From assembly GCA_933822405.4 (NCBI GenBank), contig CAKOGP040000236.1:19097-83096 (forward strand): DNA of 64,000 nucleotides, read 5' to 3'. This stretch comes from Cylindrotheca closterium (lineage: Eukaryota; Bacillariophyta; Bacillariophyceae; Bacillariales; Bacillariaceae). The notes below the pieces were generated by a model, which had not been told where the DNA came from, ran no database searches, and was given only the letters and a program-made list of their open reading frames with translations. Below, piece after piece: positions 10,090 through 21,906 of the stretch. Numbering within the stretch: the first letter of the stretch is position 1; each line of letters begins with the position of its first letter. A program made the translations under genes and the position numbers.

Positions 10090-13000
10090 TTATTCGGGCA
10101 TAGGACACAGCTGGTCGAAGCTTGCTTGATCACCGCTTAGACTCGTTGGCGGCTCGTATCCGTAAGCAGTCACACACTCGCAAAAGACAGGACGATTGCC
10201 TGAACCGCAAGTGTGCATCAGCTCGCATATCGACCGAACACCAAAGTGACAGAACCCAGCGGCCTTGCTGAGATCGGCATTGCATCCTATTTGTTGCCAA
10301 TTATCGGCGACATCGTCCAATTTGGGCACAATATCGTGCTTTGGAATAATGTTGAATCCATACTTGTTAATGTCATGCCAATCGATTGGTGGGTCGTATG
10401 ACTTTCCAGAAATACGAGCATTGGGAGCTGACAGACCGACAGCAGGGATCTTGGCTTGAGCACCAGTAATCAAAGACAGGCCACCACCCAAACTGTGACC
10501 AGTCACTTGGATGTGTGCATAGTCGCCGTTTGCCTTCAGTTCTTCGGCAAACTTGGTGGTGAGCTTGTAAAAGGCAACCTTTTCAATGGAGGTACTCGCC
10601 ACTGCGTTCATCCAACTGACCAAATCGGGAAAGATCTCCGTCCAGATTTCTCCAATCGGAATGATTCCACGCAGCCACTGCATAAGCGCGGCAGCACTCC
10701 ATAGCTGCGCATCGGCCAACATATCAAATTGATTGACGGTACCACGAATCATGATTATGGCAGTTGTTTCTCCCGCCCCAGGACCAGGAACCGAGATCAA
10801 CTTGAACTTGACGGCAATTTCGTTTTTGGGATCTTCACGTGAACGGAATTCATCGACAACGGGTTGTAAGTCCATCACTCCCGGGCTATTCTCAAACCAA
10901 GTGTCAAGGGATGCTTGGGTTTGATTGTCCGCAACATAGGCAGCTCCAGCCATCCAAGCAAAGTCAAGCATTGTCGATTGGTCGGCAAAACCTCCCTTGA
11001 GACGACTCAAAGTACAAGTTGGATAGCGCATATCTTCAGAAGCTCCTGGATATTCCCATTCTCCATATGGCAAGTACGTTAGTGGCGCAGCGGCGGCTGC
11101 AATGGCTCCCGAATCAAAGGTTGTCAACAAAATGAGAATAAAAGCAAAACCGAGTGAAGTCATGAGGACTCTCCAGCCCTTGTAGGCGCCATTAGCGGAA
11201 ATAGATCCAACAATTTGGTTGAGACGAGCTTTGTTTGCCCATGTTTCCGCTGGAGTATCGCCACCCACCAAATCCATGTTCTAAAACAATAACATTAAGA
11301 ATGAATAGTTAGATTTTCGTTTGCTTTCAAAATATACAAATCATCATTTTCATTCCACGTCAAGACCGATAAAAGACACTTACTCCTGTTTCTTCAATGG
11401 CAGTGACAATGTTCATGTACCATCTGATATTGGAGACGATGGACAATACGACAAAGACTCCTCCCAAACTGGAATCTCCAATGTAAAAGAGAGAAATGGT
11501 TGGATAGACAAAGAAGATACCCAATTCCACAATGAACGAAATCCAGCATAGGGCTTCGGTTGGTTCGTAATGACGTTCCAATTGCGTAATATGAAAGACA
11601 GCCTCTGATATTTTTGCCTTGTGATCCGTCTTTTGGAACGTCACAGTACTTCGACGAGATGGCTCTGACTCAGCGGCAGCAGCAGGAGGGGCAGCTTGAC
11701 CATTTTCTTCGTCTCCTTCCTTCTGGGCTTTGTCTTGTGCCTTTTTGTAATTTGTTTTCTTGGCTTCTCGGACTTCAATCAAATCCTTGCCCAGTCGGAC
11801 CAAGGTGTAGGTATTTCGCAGACTGGACCAAGACAAGGCCAAGACAATCAGCAAAAAGACGATAATGGGACCGGCCCCCAATCCAAACCATACCAAGAAT
11901 CCGGCCACCAACAGGCAAATGAAAAACATGGAAAGGAGGGAACAAATGACACTGGATCTCAATTGTCCCTTGGTCAAGGCCCCGGGTCCTCTAACAATAC
12001 TGATATACCGGGAAGGCTCCGGTCGGCAAAAGATGCGTTCCAAGGACCAAGTATGTTTGGTCAAGAAGGGACGATAATCTTGAACATCTGGAATAGTATG
12101 AATGGTCTTTGGGTTTTCGGATAGATTGGTGTAGAGAAAAGAAGGCATGCACGAGACCAAGCGTGTCCAAATGGGGGTATGAATCTCAAGACTGGATTTG
12201 TAAATTTGTGATTTCCTGGTATGGTCCGTCGCTTCCGTATTGGTAAAGACATTTCGGGCAAGTCCACTGGAAGTGACATATCCCGACATTCGACGCGTTT
12301 GGCGTAGCAAGACGCATCTCTTGAGCACGTCCAAAATGAAGTCCGAGTCGGCATCCTGACGATTGGCCACAAAGGAGTAGCAAGATCCGACCTATAATAC
12401 GGGGAAGGAGAGGCGAGGCATTGTGTGAGTACGAGAACGATATGCCCCAAATGATGCATCCATCATCACGTTATCAAATCAAAAGTCTTACCTCATAAAA
12501 TACCACACAAAAGCAAAAGATGCAAAAAAAGGCCATAACCAAGATAAACCAAGAAAGAGAAGTATAATACCACCACTTGTCACTGGCCGCCAAAAGTCCA
12601 ACGCATCCCACGAAAATGGGAAACAAGAAAAAGCAACTGAGAAAGAGCCATTCGATAATGACATGTCCATGTTTGTTCCCCTTGAGAATAAAAGTTCTAG
12701 ACAATGGATGGTCATTGTAAGCATCCATGATGAAGGATCCAGCAATGACCAAGGCTTCGGCAAAGTAGTGCGAGAAGGAAATGAGGGCAAAGGCCACTCC
12801 GATGACAGTGGACCATCGAATGGAATTATCTTCTTCTCCATCAGCCGTCTTGTTGAAACTAGTAGCACCAGACTCAATACTGAGGTCCAATACTACAAAC
12901 AATAGTATTTGAAGACAAAAGACAAAGAGGAATCCAGCAAAGAGAGCGGCGACAATGGCATAAAAGGCATTCATCAATTGATGACCGGTAGTCACGTCTG

Positions 13001-13473
13001 TCATCTTTTTGACTTCAATCTTGAGTCCATTGTTTTCATCATAGGTTTCTTCAATGACGACTTGCTGCGAAAAACCAGGGTCGCTGTTGAGAGAGTGATT
13101 TAGATTAAATGAGACGGAATGGGATTGGTGAGAAAGAAAGAAAAAAACAAGCACATCAAGCGCATAACCAAAAGTCATCTTCCATATTCGACAATAATAC
13201 TTACTACACACGAACTCCATTGGCCTTCTTTCTCGATCTCACCATACAAGATTCTTTAGGCAAACTAAAGTGATCTTGAAAGTCTGGCAGCAAATCCTCT
13301 CCATCCAACAAGATCTGAGTGTCTTCCTCGTCGTCTTCTTCATCCCAATCATTACTCTTCGCGACACCTCTGCTGAGATCAATCTCTTCTTCTTCTACTT
13401 CTACTAATTCCACGTCTTTGGGAGCTTCTGCTTCCTCTCCTGCTGGAGCTTCAGGAGGGTTTTCTTCCGCCAT
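10090..13473 (-). CDS. Multi-pass membrane protein fused to class 3 lipase, 4 exons
   Basis: Exons on the minus strand: 13473-13205, 13083-12492, 12391-11384 and 11280-10090; every junction is GT-AG and phases agree, giving 1019 residues. Order of parts: a very acidic N-terminus (about residues 1-60), four hydrophobic helices in exon 2, further helices in exon 3 (SSVICSLLSMFFICLLVAGF and a pair near its end) with an Ala/Glu/Lys-rich loop between them, one helix early in exon 4 (VLMTSLGFAFILILLTTF), then an alpha/beta-hydrolase. The lipase elbow VTGHSLGGGLSL lies near residue 885, followed by KHDIVPKLD (likely Asp) and CHFGVRSICE (likely His). Cys pairs near the C-terminus suggest a lumenal or extracellular catalytic side. 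By layout it recalls membrane diacylglycerol lipases, but helix number and loop differ. Acylglycerol substrate is inferred. Confidence 0.85.
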
Positions 13474-14304
13474 TGTGCTAAGTTACGTTCAATTCAGTTG
13501 AATGATTGCACACTCTCAGAAAAGGAAAGATGTTGCCACCCTCACAACACCCTCACAACAGTTCGTGTTCTATTTTTCAAGTGAAAACACATCGTGTCAT
13601 GATCGACACGAGACATCGGTTTTCCCGCCCTTGCAATTGCTGTGTTGGCGATAATTTTGAAAGTTGGAATAAGTAAAATCCATGGTACCTCGAGTCTTTT
13701 CGTCAATACCGTTTCGCCGGCCATACCTTCCATGCGTTCCGAATTGAAATGGAATTAGCAGGATGAATCTTTTTAGTCTGTATGTCGCACGTCGTCCAGC
13801 AGAATCCGCCCATGAGAAAGCGGAGAAACTAATGACTCACCCACTTCCACTACAGTATCATGTGTTCTTCAGATTGACGGTTTTATTTTACTTGTGTCGA
13901 ACGATACAGTACAAATAGCTTTGCGGTATTAAAAGGTTCATCCTCATGAACGTCAGAAACCGGAAAATGAGTCGCAACTTCAAGGAAACTTCAACCACGA
14001 AAATAGAATCTGATGCCATGAACCATCGACACCTGATGCCAGGAACGAATGGCGAATAGGTACGGGTATATCCGCTACGAACACCATGCATACAGTAGTA
14101 CGGAAACGGACTAAAAGCCCTTCAAGTAGGTACAGTACCGTGCAGGTCCTGCTACGAGGACATCACTCAGAGGCATTTCATTGGAATCGATTCTAGCTAG
14201 TTTGTGGTAGACTATGTTGGGCTGGCACAGCAGTGCTACACTACGATTATTGTAAAGATGATGATGCTTCATGATGATCGTGATATTCAAAATCTTAGAT
14301 ATTG
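13474..14304. other. Intergenic region
   Basis: Spacer of 830 bases upstream of the membrane lipase and downstream of the CRAL-TRIO gene. No open stretch here looks coding and no RNA gene was recognised. Two copies of ACACCCTCACAAC sit side by side near 13540-13560. Confidence 0.4.
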
Positions 14305-16497
14305 TTATACATGGTATACAGTATTGTTCGGTGAGCCTCCCGTTTCTCCTTTCTCGCTCGTCTCTTGATCCTCCTCCAACTGTTGCAAATGTTGTTTGCG
14401 AAAGGTTCGCAAGAGTTGCCCGACCTTCAAATCGGCGACATCCACACTCGCTTCCTGCCATCCTCCCGAGCGAGACATCTGCCAAAATCGAACCCCCTTG
14501 ACCTTGATCAACAGTTGGGTGACATCCCCAGACACTTGACGTCGGTCGATACGTCTAGTTCGGTTGTACTCTTCCTGAAAGTTTTCCACAAATTGGCGGA
14601 ACATGACATTGCCAGAGTGGTTCTGAATGGCTTTGCCTCTTCCAAACAAGACATCCAACTTGCTCGGGAACTGAGCATGTGGCACTTCTTGTGAAGAATA
14701 CATAGAATTGATAGTAGTTTGTGGTATTGTTGGTGGTGACGATGTTGATGTTTCCGTGGTGGGTGACGATGTTGATGTTTCCGTGGTGGACAACGACACC
14801 TCCCGGAAAATAGTATCCATCGAACCGATTTTCTCTACCGCAGGAGCAGTAGGAGTGGGTTGGACAGGAGTAGGTGGTTCTTCTTTTTTGTTGGTGGATG
14901 GTGATGATTCATTTGCACGCCTGGCTGTGTTCTTGTCGGCGTCTGGCCGTGAAAGATCCTTGGCTTCGCCGGTGGTTCGATTGGCAGTCAGAAAAGCTTT
15001 GCAAATTGCATCCAGATTCAGGCCATCTTCAGGGATTGCTTTCTTGAAAGAGATATTTTTCAGTGAAGGCGAGGCGGTGTCGGCACTGATTCTTTGGCGC
15101 TTTGGCTTGGGTTTTGGATCCTTGGAAGTGTTGCTGACAGCAGACTTTCTCTTTTGCTCTAGAGAAGCAGGAGAACTAGAACCACCATCAGTGGACATCA
15201 TCTCGCTTTGATTGAACCACACGACGTTGGCGGGGCGCGATGTAGCTTTGGTAGTGGCTGCAGACGACGATTCACCATCGCCTTGATTTTCGAGCAAGTA
15301 ACGAGACGAAGCATCGCTCATGTATTTGTGCAACCATACATTCCGCAGGCCTTCTCGAATATTTCCAAAGACGTCCACTGGAAATGTATCTTGTGGAATG
15401 CCGTGGACACCCACCAAGCTTTGCAACTCAAGGTCGGATCCATAGTGCAAATGAGCTCCTTCCTTGCAAGTCACTGGCAAGCCAAGAAACAGATTTTGCA
15501 GCGCTAGGTTTCCTTGGGTCTGTCCTTCTTTGAGGCAAAGATGTGTCTCCGAGCAGTGAATTGGGAGACAAGACATGAAGTCAACAACTTGTCTCATTGA
15601 GTTTAAGCCAAGAGAACCGAGATTCTCTCCAGGTTTCATTAGATCGTAATAGACGGCTGTGACGCCTTTGCTTTGAACCGCTGGTAAGTTTGTCAATATG
15701 TTGTACCAGATGTAGAAATTGACTCGAATCTATTCATTGATATTGCAAGAAAATTAAGAACATAAGCGTGAGTGGGATCTCTTCTTCTTCTTTGATGGTA
15801 TTACCCAAATCAGTTCATGGTACCACTTGAAACATTTTTTTTAACTCACCTGAGAATCCGCGTTGCATTGTCCAAACTTTGTATTAAAACAGTAGATAAT
15901 CGCTCTACCGTTTGGATCGGTTGCGTCTTGAATGTGATACTGACCAGAAAGCAGTACCTCAAGCTCCTTTGTGCTCAAGTCCTCTGTGGTAACGTCATGA
16001 GAAAGCTTGTCCGCTCCAAAGTAAATCGCTTTCTGGCGGAGAAAATCGATCATCTGCTTGACTGCTTTCGGGACGTTGTACTTGTTGGCCCGCAGAAACT
16101 TTAGACAGAATGCAGGATCTTCCACGTATGATCTATCTTGTTGTAGTGCTAGTTCGTATATGGGATAGTGGCTTTGTTCGACTTCTCGTTTAAAGTCTAA
16201 AAGACTTAGATTTTGTGTTTCAATCGTACCTGCTGCTGTAATATCCTTGTGCTCATTGACTTTGGAAAGTGAAGAGAATAGATGATCCACTGCTTTGGAT
16301 TGTTCCTGATGCATGGCAAAGTTGTGTTGGAACGCGTCAGTTTGTGTTCTAACTCCAGTCAAGATACCGGGAATAGATTGTTGTAGTTGTAGTTGCTGTT
16401 CATACAGTGTGAATGATGGTGCATGGTGGTTACCAGTCCCAGAACATCCTAGGAGTGATAAGCAGAGCTGTTCCTGTGTTGGGGAAAGCGATTTCAT
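14305..16497 (-). CDS. CRAL-TRIO lipid-binding domain fused to DUF6824-like domain, 2 exons
   Basis: Exons on the minus strand: 16497-15850 and 15729-14305, phase 0, giving 690 residues. Residues about 145-185 (DPAFCLKFLRANKYNVPKAV) are the CRAL-TRIO N-terminal helix pair; the lipid-binding part follows to about residue 345 with the expected VNFYIWYNILTNLP stretch and hydrophobic strands. A long Ser/Thr/Pro/Lys linker contains a basic KPKPKRQR nuclear-localisation-like run. Near residues 575-665, LDVLFGRGKAIQNHSGN followed by helices and KVGQLLRTFRK matches the DUF6824 pattern that is common in diatoms and suspected to bind DNA or protein. The pairing suggests a lipid- or isoprenoid-responsive nuclear factor, which is inference only. 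Domain calls are from pattern recall. Confidence 0.8.
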
Positions 16498-16846
16498 GGT
16501 GAACTACAATGAATGAATGTGTTCTACAGATAATATTTTGAATTGTGCGTAGATCCTGATCCTGTAGTCTCCGATGGAATTTTTCAATGTTTTCCAAAAA
16601 GGTTTCATGGTTTCACTATTGGCAGTATGGATTTGCACGCTGTTGGATTTGCAAGAGGAGACGGCAAATTGTGGAGACAATCCAACACTCGTGTTTTCTC
16701 ACTGGACTGGATAAATCTAATTAAGGGCGTGCACATTTCGATTGATCCCACAAAAACAGGTGTCGGCAAAAAAACTCAACTCTCAATTTAGCATTATTAT
16801 TTTATAATCATTACTACCAATAGGGATCAGATTCTTCGTCCACAAA
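16498..16846. other. Intergenic region
   Basis: Spacer between two minus-strand genes. No coding stretch, RNA gene or repeat recognised. Confidence 0.4.
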
Positions 16847-19800
16847 TCAGCTGTGTTTCTTGTTAGAATCCCACATACGAAGCTTCTTCTTCATCCTATT
16901 CTTCATAGAATGGCTATTGCCGCTTTCGGCACCACCAGGCATTCCTCCTCCTCCTCCTCGAGACGGATGTATCTTGTTGATCCTGTCCTTTCCTTTCTTT
17001 TTCATGTCATCGGTCAAGGCCACGACCTTTTTCCGAAACTGTCTTGGGTTGATGGCGATCATGCTCCCTCGCCGAGGTCTCCGCGTAACTCGTCCAGCCG
17101 ATAGTCGATGGATCTCAACATTCAGCAAACTTGACGAATCGGTATGATCGCCTTCGGATGAGTCGACACTTTCGTATTCAAACATACCCTCGGCATCGTT
17201 TTCACCAATGGTCCTCATGGTCCCTTCTCCTCCTCGATGATTCTGACCACGAGCCCGACGTACTAGCTCTTTGGCCGATGACTGGTAGACTCGCGCATAT
17301 TTGGCTTCCGGTGGCCACTCATAAAATCGATGGTTGTATCTTAGGACACTTGTGGGGACCACCACTGTCCGAAGCCTCTTGGGATCAATGTGGCCCTCAT
17401 AGTTTCCTCCGGAAGCCGCACTTGAGAATATTGTGCAGTTGGCAAATTCCTGATCTTGACTATCGAGCAAACCTTTGTCTACCTTCTTCTTGCGGACAAT
17501 CTTGTCAAAATCTGGTGGTTGATACCCTGGCTGTTTCTCTCGGTACACTCGCAAAGCCCAATTGTGTGGGCCCATAAAGATAGCTCCTGCCACGCCAAAA
17601 ATTATTCGATAGGGAGCAATGTAAAGGAGAACGACCAAGACTGGACCCAAAACAGCAAACCAAAAAGAGAATATTGGATCTTGCCAGGTGTAAATATTGA
17701 AAATGGTTCTCCCCAAGAAGACTCCTATTTGCAACATCTCTACCACTGGCTGCACCACACCACCAATCCTATTGACCATTTGGTTGGAATGAGAATACCG
17801 TTTGATTTGCAGTATCTTGTTGTTTTCATCCGTCATTGCTTGATACGGTGTCTTCTTTTCACTTGAAGAATCCTTGCGGGGGATAGCTCGATCTCGATCT
17901 CGATCATCGTCTGAGTCGTCTTCCTTTGGATGAATGAAGGGGTTGACCTTGAAAATTCGATCGTTGAAAGTATGACCAAGAACATCATGCATTTGGTGTC
18001 TAGCGTCACTAACAGTCTTGGCAAAGGAAGCTCCCTTTCCTTCGTCTACCTTCTCATTGATATTTTGTGGCGGTGGTTTTACTAAACTCTTTTCTTCAAT
18101 GACAAAGGCCTCGCCCATTTGTCGTTGGGAAACATCGATGACATCGCCATAGCTCTCATAATCGACTGACGCTCCAGCATCCAAGAAACCAGACATCCTG
18201 AAACTGTTCCCGCTCGATGACTTGCTACTTGCTAATCGGTTCCGATTAAAGGGTCTGTTGTGCGCGTATACTTGCGCCTTTTTTAAACCACTCTTCATGG
18301 CGGTTGCTGCTTCTGTCGAAACTTGCTTTATTCCTTGGTTCATCTCATCACGTCGGAAACTTGCGGTCAGCCCACTTCTAGCCGAGGGGACTATACCATC
18401 AAAGAGATGATCCGAAATTGCGTCACTCCCTCCCAATAGCGTCTTGTCGTCATCGTCAACGTCAAAATCAAACGAATCTGATGAATTGCGTCGCTTCTTT
18501 TTTTGGCGCTTCAGCTTTTCTTGTTCCTTTTTGGATTCGAGGGATCGAATTACTATAGATTCTTCTACCGTAAATTGCGGATCATCTTTTTCTGATGCAA
18601 ACGGAAATTCCATGTGCCTCTCTTGTTCTGCATCCTCGTCATTCAAAAAGCCAATCAAACGAAAAAAACGCTCACCCCTCGGCTTGCGTCCGGTAATCAC
18701 ATAGGTTTGACTGTCATATTCCACAAACTGATACCGATAAGATGTATCTTCGAATTGATATTTTCGAGTAATATGTTCGAAGAGTTTGGTTTCGCTGGCT
18801 AATCGTTTCCCGAGAGCCACTGCATCCAGACGAGAATGAGCGTACCCGTGAGTAAGCATAAAGTCCACCGCTTCTTTCCCCGTGAAGCAATCCTTGTAAG
18901 TTTTCATCAAAGAAGATTTATAATCTCTAACCGGTAATGCTTGTCGCATGTGTTCAGCGATTTGGCGGATGGGGATGATTGCAGCGCCGTCATCTTCTAG
19001 GTTCAAAGCCCCCTTACTTGACTGTGATTTTGTAGATGCGTCCTTCGGCTGATAGTCATTTTCGTCGTCGTCGCTATCCAAAATATCAAACTCCATGCTG
19101 CTGCTGGGCGTGCTCTTGCCCCCCAAGGCAATCGAATCTTGCGGTTGTTCCTCGCGCTCCATATTTAGTGGTACAATGTACTTTTTGGGATTATCCGATG
19201 TCCCATAGACCAAGGCTAGAAAGAGTTCTTCGATACTGGGCCCCAGAAAACCATGTCCACAGTGGATTGCATAGCGAACATAGTTTTTATATAGGTGCAG
19301 TAGCAGGAAAGTCACAAAGTGGGCTGGCACGTATCGCACAGTATTGGCGTAGATTGCATGCATCCAAGCCACAAAGACAAAGCCGGAGATGAAAGGATGT
19401 ATCCACCACCGCAGATTATACAGCTCCCGTTTTCGCAAATAACGCAAGTAATGGATGCGTAAAAAGTTGAATTCACGAATAGTTGCCTTCATCACCGACA
19501 TGCTGAATTTCCCTTGCATGTCTTTCCCATGAACAACTTGAGCGACGTTGCGAAACGCCCGCTCATCAAAACAATGAATTTGGTGCTGCTCATTCGGGTT
19601 CAATCGACTGTGAATCGGATGAGGATCATCCAACGAGGGCAAGTAGCTGGCCACGGCTGCCCGCTCACTCTCCCAATGCAAATGTATTCTCAGCCGAATG
19701 GCACCCCTCGGTTCCCTCCCAAACACATGCGCGCTCTGCCTTAGAGGTAACGTAATGTCATAGACACATCCAGGCCGTAGTCGCGCTATATCTATGACTA

Positions 19801-20311
19801 CTCGCCCGATGAAATCGTCCTTTCGTTGCGATGACTTATCGGTAGATACATGGTCAAAGATTCCCACAAATAAGCGTTGGTAAGCACTCGTCAATGGAAA
19901 GATTCCAGCCCGCTGCATTTTGCACAGCCACATTGGATTCCCCACTGGCGGCATGACATCTGTCGAAAAGGCATGGGACCCACAGACGGCAATTCCAAAC
20001 GCCGATACTTCCCGAAAGGCCGATGCCGTAGGAAGGCCGAAACATTGGAGTATTTCTACGTGCAATTGTCCAATATCTTCCGAAGCAAAGTGCCTAAGAT
20101 CTTGATAGGTGACCGACTTGCTATTCATTTCTTGCCGTAGTTCATTGCGGTTCATGTAGGTGTTGGGATAATACGTATCTGGTGTAACCTTGAAGCGTTC
20201 GTTGACAGGGTTCTTGCCTCGTTTCTGAGACAACTTTTCAATTTGACTGACCGACGCCAAGGATTGAGAGTAGTGAACATGTTCGTCGATTAATTCCTTG
20301 TAGTCTTCCAT
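16847..20311 (-). CDS. Large C2-like, DEP and multi-helix membrane protein
   Basis: A single exon of 1154 residues beginning MEDYKELIDEHVHY. A C2-like beta-sandwich spans roughly residues 80-215 (HVEILQCFGLPTAS, then FVGIFDHVS and DFIGRVVIDI). A helix pair follows near 300-350 (WWIHPFISGFVFVAWMHAIY). A DEP domain lies near 455-545 (YKDCFTGKEAVDFMLTHGYA, ending YRYQFVEYD). A long charged, Ser-rich disordered region then leads to a second helix pair near 885-940 (DPIFSFWFAVLGPVLVVLLY). The two hydrophobic blocks resemble the PRT_C region of MCTP proteins, which tether the endoplasmic reticulum to the plasma membrane. The tail is basic. A role in membrane contact or lipid signalling is inferred. 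The DEP domain placed between two membrane blocks is uncommon. Confidence 0.8.
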   Translation of the reverse strand: MEDYKELIDEHVHYSQSLASVSQIEKLSQKRGKNPVNERFKVTPDTYYPNTYMNRNELRQEMNSKSVTYQDLRHFASEDIGQLHVEILQCFGLPTASAFREVSAFGIAVCGSHAFSTDVMPPVGNPMWLCKMQRAGIFPLTSAYQRLFVGIFDHVSTDKSSQRKDDFIGRVVIDIARLRPGCVYDITLPLRQSAHVFGREPRGAIRLRIHLHWESERAAVASYLPSLDDPHPIHSRLNPNEQHQIHCFDERAFRNVAQVVHGKDMQGKFSMSVMKATIREFNFLRIHYLRYLRKRELYNLRWWIHPFISGFVFVAWMHAIYANTVRYVPAHFVTFLLLHLYKNYVRYAIHCGHGFLGPSIEELFLALVYGTSDNPKKYIVPLNMEREEQPQDSIALGGKSTPSSSMEFDILDSDDDENDYQPKDASTKSQSSKGALNLEDDGAAIIPIRQIAEHMRQALPVRDYKSSLMKTYKDCFTGKEAVDFMLTHGYAHSRLDAVALGKRLASETKLFEHITRKYQFEDTSYRYQFVEYDSQTYVITGRKPRGERFFRLIGFLNDEDAEQERHMEFPFASEKDDPQFTVEESIVIRSLESKKEQEKLKRQKKKRRNSSDSFDFDVDDDDKTLLGGSDAISDHLFDGIVPSARSGLTASFRRDEMNQGIKQVSTEAATAMKSGLKKAQVYAHNRPFNRNRLASSKSSSGNSFRMSGFLDAGASVDYESYGDVIDVSQRQMGEAFVIEEKSLVKPPPQNINEKVDEGKGASFAKTVSDARHQMHDVLGHTFNDRIFKVNPFIHPKEDDSDDDRDRDRAIPRKDSSSEKKTPYQAMTDENNKILQIKRYSHSNQMVNRIGGVVQPVVEMLQIGVFLGRTIFNIYTWQDPIFSFWFAVLGPVLVVLLYIAPYRIIFGVAGAIFMGPHNWALRVYREKQPGYQPPDFDKIVRKKKVDKGLLDSQDQEFANCTIFSSAASGGNYEGHIDPKRLRTVVVPTSVLRYNHRFYEWPPEAKYARVYQSSAKELVRRARGQNHRGGEGTMRTIGENDAEGMFEYESVDSSEGDHTDSSSLLNVEIHRLSAGRVTRRPRRGSMIAINPRQFRKKVVALTDDMKKKGKDRINKIHPSRGGGGGMPGGAESGNSHSMKNRMKKKLRMWDSNKKHS

Positions 20312-21264
20312 GGTGCTGATGCAGCGAAGCTGGTGACGCTTGTTGAATCACCTGAATTCAGAATGAATCGTCTGCAGAAATTTTTGACTGTCGGTTGTCA
20401 ATCAATCCGGGACCCCGTTTACAAAGAGAGATTGTGTTCGAGGCTGAAGGTTCGTGTCAACAGATCGATCTGGAGCGGATACCGAAGAAACTTCCGGATG
20501 ACGATGACGTTTATGGTACGACGGAACTTCTGAATGGCTGTTTGGCTGACGGTTTCAGTCTGTGAATTGAATATAACAAAGAAGGCAGCACCTTCGCGTT
20601 GCAACTGTCAAAATCTTTCTCGGAAACTTCTTTTTATTGTCTTCTCCTGGTCACTTTCAACATTGTGGCTATGTATAAAGTCGTATGTTAGTGTTATCTC
20701 AATGCAAAAGGTCTTGCTTCATTACATCCACAGTATTCAGTATATATCTCTCCTGCAAATGCGTTTTCATTATTGGACTGACAATACGCATAATAATTTC
20801 TGGATTTGGTATTCTGTCCGTCCCTCCGACCGGTCTTGCCAAGTCTTTTTGGTATGTTTTGTACGTACGTAACAAACGCCCGCAGCGCATAGTCCGGAAG
20901 CCGAATGGATGGTCGAATGAATCAATCGACCTATGCGACTGAGAGTGCGAGTTATAACGGCATTTCTCCCTTGCAAGGGCTTTTCAACTGAGGTGTGCGA
21001 CCGCAGCCTTTGGAAGTGTCCAAAAAGCGCTCCTCATCGCTCATCAGGACTCTATACCGGTATAATACCCCCGCGTACCGGTGCATATGATCGATACATC
21101 AGCAGCAGATGCTGGCGGTATATCGTTCCCACCAGAAAATGTTGTACATCGAACAACAATATGATCAGCAGAATAACTATTTCTAGTGAAACTACATACA
21201 CGCTGCCTGATTACTGTAGATTCCTCGTTCTCTCGGAATGCCTGGTTTGTCGTTCAAGACGACG
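20312..21264. other. Intergenic region
   Basis: About 950 bases with no believable coding stretch. A short palindromic run CTATACCGGTATAATA lies near 21051-21066; similar GGTACC/ACCGGT-rich palindromes recur in other promoters of this window. Confidence 0.35.
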
Positions 21265-21906
21265 TTACGCAGCTGGGGCAGCATTCTTGATGCTGAAAGG
21301 TACATTGGCAACAAACCCATGGACAAGCCGGAGTCGCAAGTCATATCCTTGATCCACAAAGACAATCAGAAGGGAGAATAGATACGCGAAACATTCGTTT
21401 GCAGTAGAAACATTTCCAATTTCTCGTTCGATCACAGCAATGTTGTTGATGAGAGCAAACTGAAACAACGGATTCTGCTCCAAATCACATGATATGTATG
21501 CGAGCTGATACAAATGCTTCGCTCTCGTCAGCAGACGCACACGAGTGCCATGATACAAGCGGTTGCTCTCTGCCAGCTCATGATTAGCAAGGGCGGCATT
21601 GAAGACGAGAATAGCGGTCACGATCGTGGCGTCAATCTCAATTGTGGTCGGAATGATGACGGCGTGGTCGTAGATGAAAGTCCCGCTCTTGACAGCGGTA
21701 CTAGGATCGCTCCCAGTAGCCGAGAGCAGCATACATTCATCCAAACTTGAATTGCTTTGACTGGACACGGTTTCCCCTTCAAGAAATGTTCGATTGTAGC
21801 TCAGTGCAAGTATCGACGATTCGAGAGCCTTGGGTAGGTCTTCTCCTGATTGTAGGAATGCAACTGTGGCATCATTCAGCTCAATCAAGGTCTTGCTTAT
21901 AGCCAT
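21265..21906 (-). CDS. TPR-like helical protein (local family member 2)
   Basis: One exon of 213 residues starting MAISKTLIELNDATVAFLQS. The first helices (FLQSGEDLPKALESSILALS) look like one tetratricopeptide repeat; after a linker come AILVFNAALANHELAE and FALINNIAVIEREIGNVSTA. The final block CFAYLFSLLIVFVDQGYDLR is shared, in decayed form, by the relic at 23955-24140. It is paralogous to the neighbour at 22639-23217 and the one at 9040-9756. No targeting signal or catalytic motif. Family function unknown; coding status is well supported by conservation between paralogs. Confidence 0.72.
   Translation of the reverse strand: MAISKTLIELNDATVAFLQSGEDLPKALESSILALSYNRTFLEGETVSSQSNSSLDECMLLSATGSDPSTAVKSGTFIYDHAVIIPTTIEIDATIVTAILVFNAALANHELAESNRLYHGTRVRLLTRAKHLYQLAYISCDLEQNPLFQFALINNIAVIEREIGNVSTANECFAYLFSLLIVFVDQGYDLRLRLVHGFVANVPFSIKNAAPAA

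Noticed and set aside
13542..13733. Minus-strand open frame of 63 residues in an intergenic spacer
   Set aside because: Short, no recognisable feature, and length within chance expectation.
14708..15211. Plus-strand open frame of 167 residues
   Set aside because: It lies antisense to the Ser/Thr linker of the CRAL-TRIO gene and shows no domain.
17131..17577. Plus-strand open frames opposite the C2/DEP gene
   Set aside because: Antisense of a clear single-exon coding sequence; no family resemblance.
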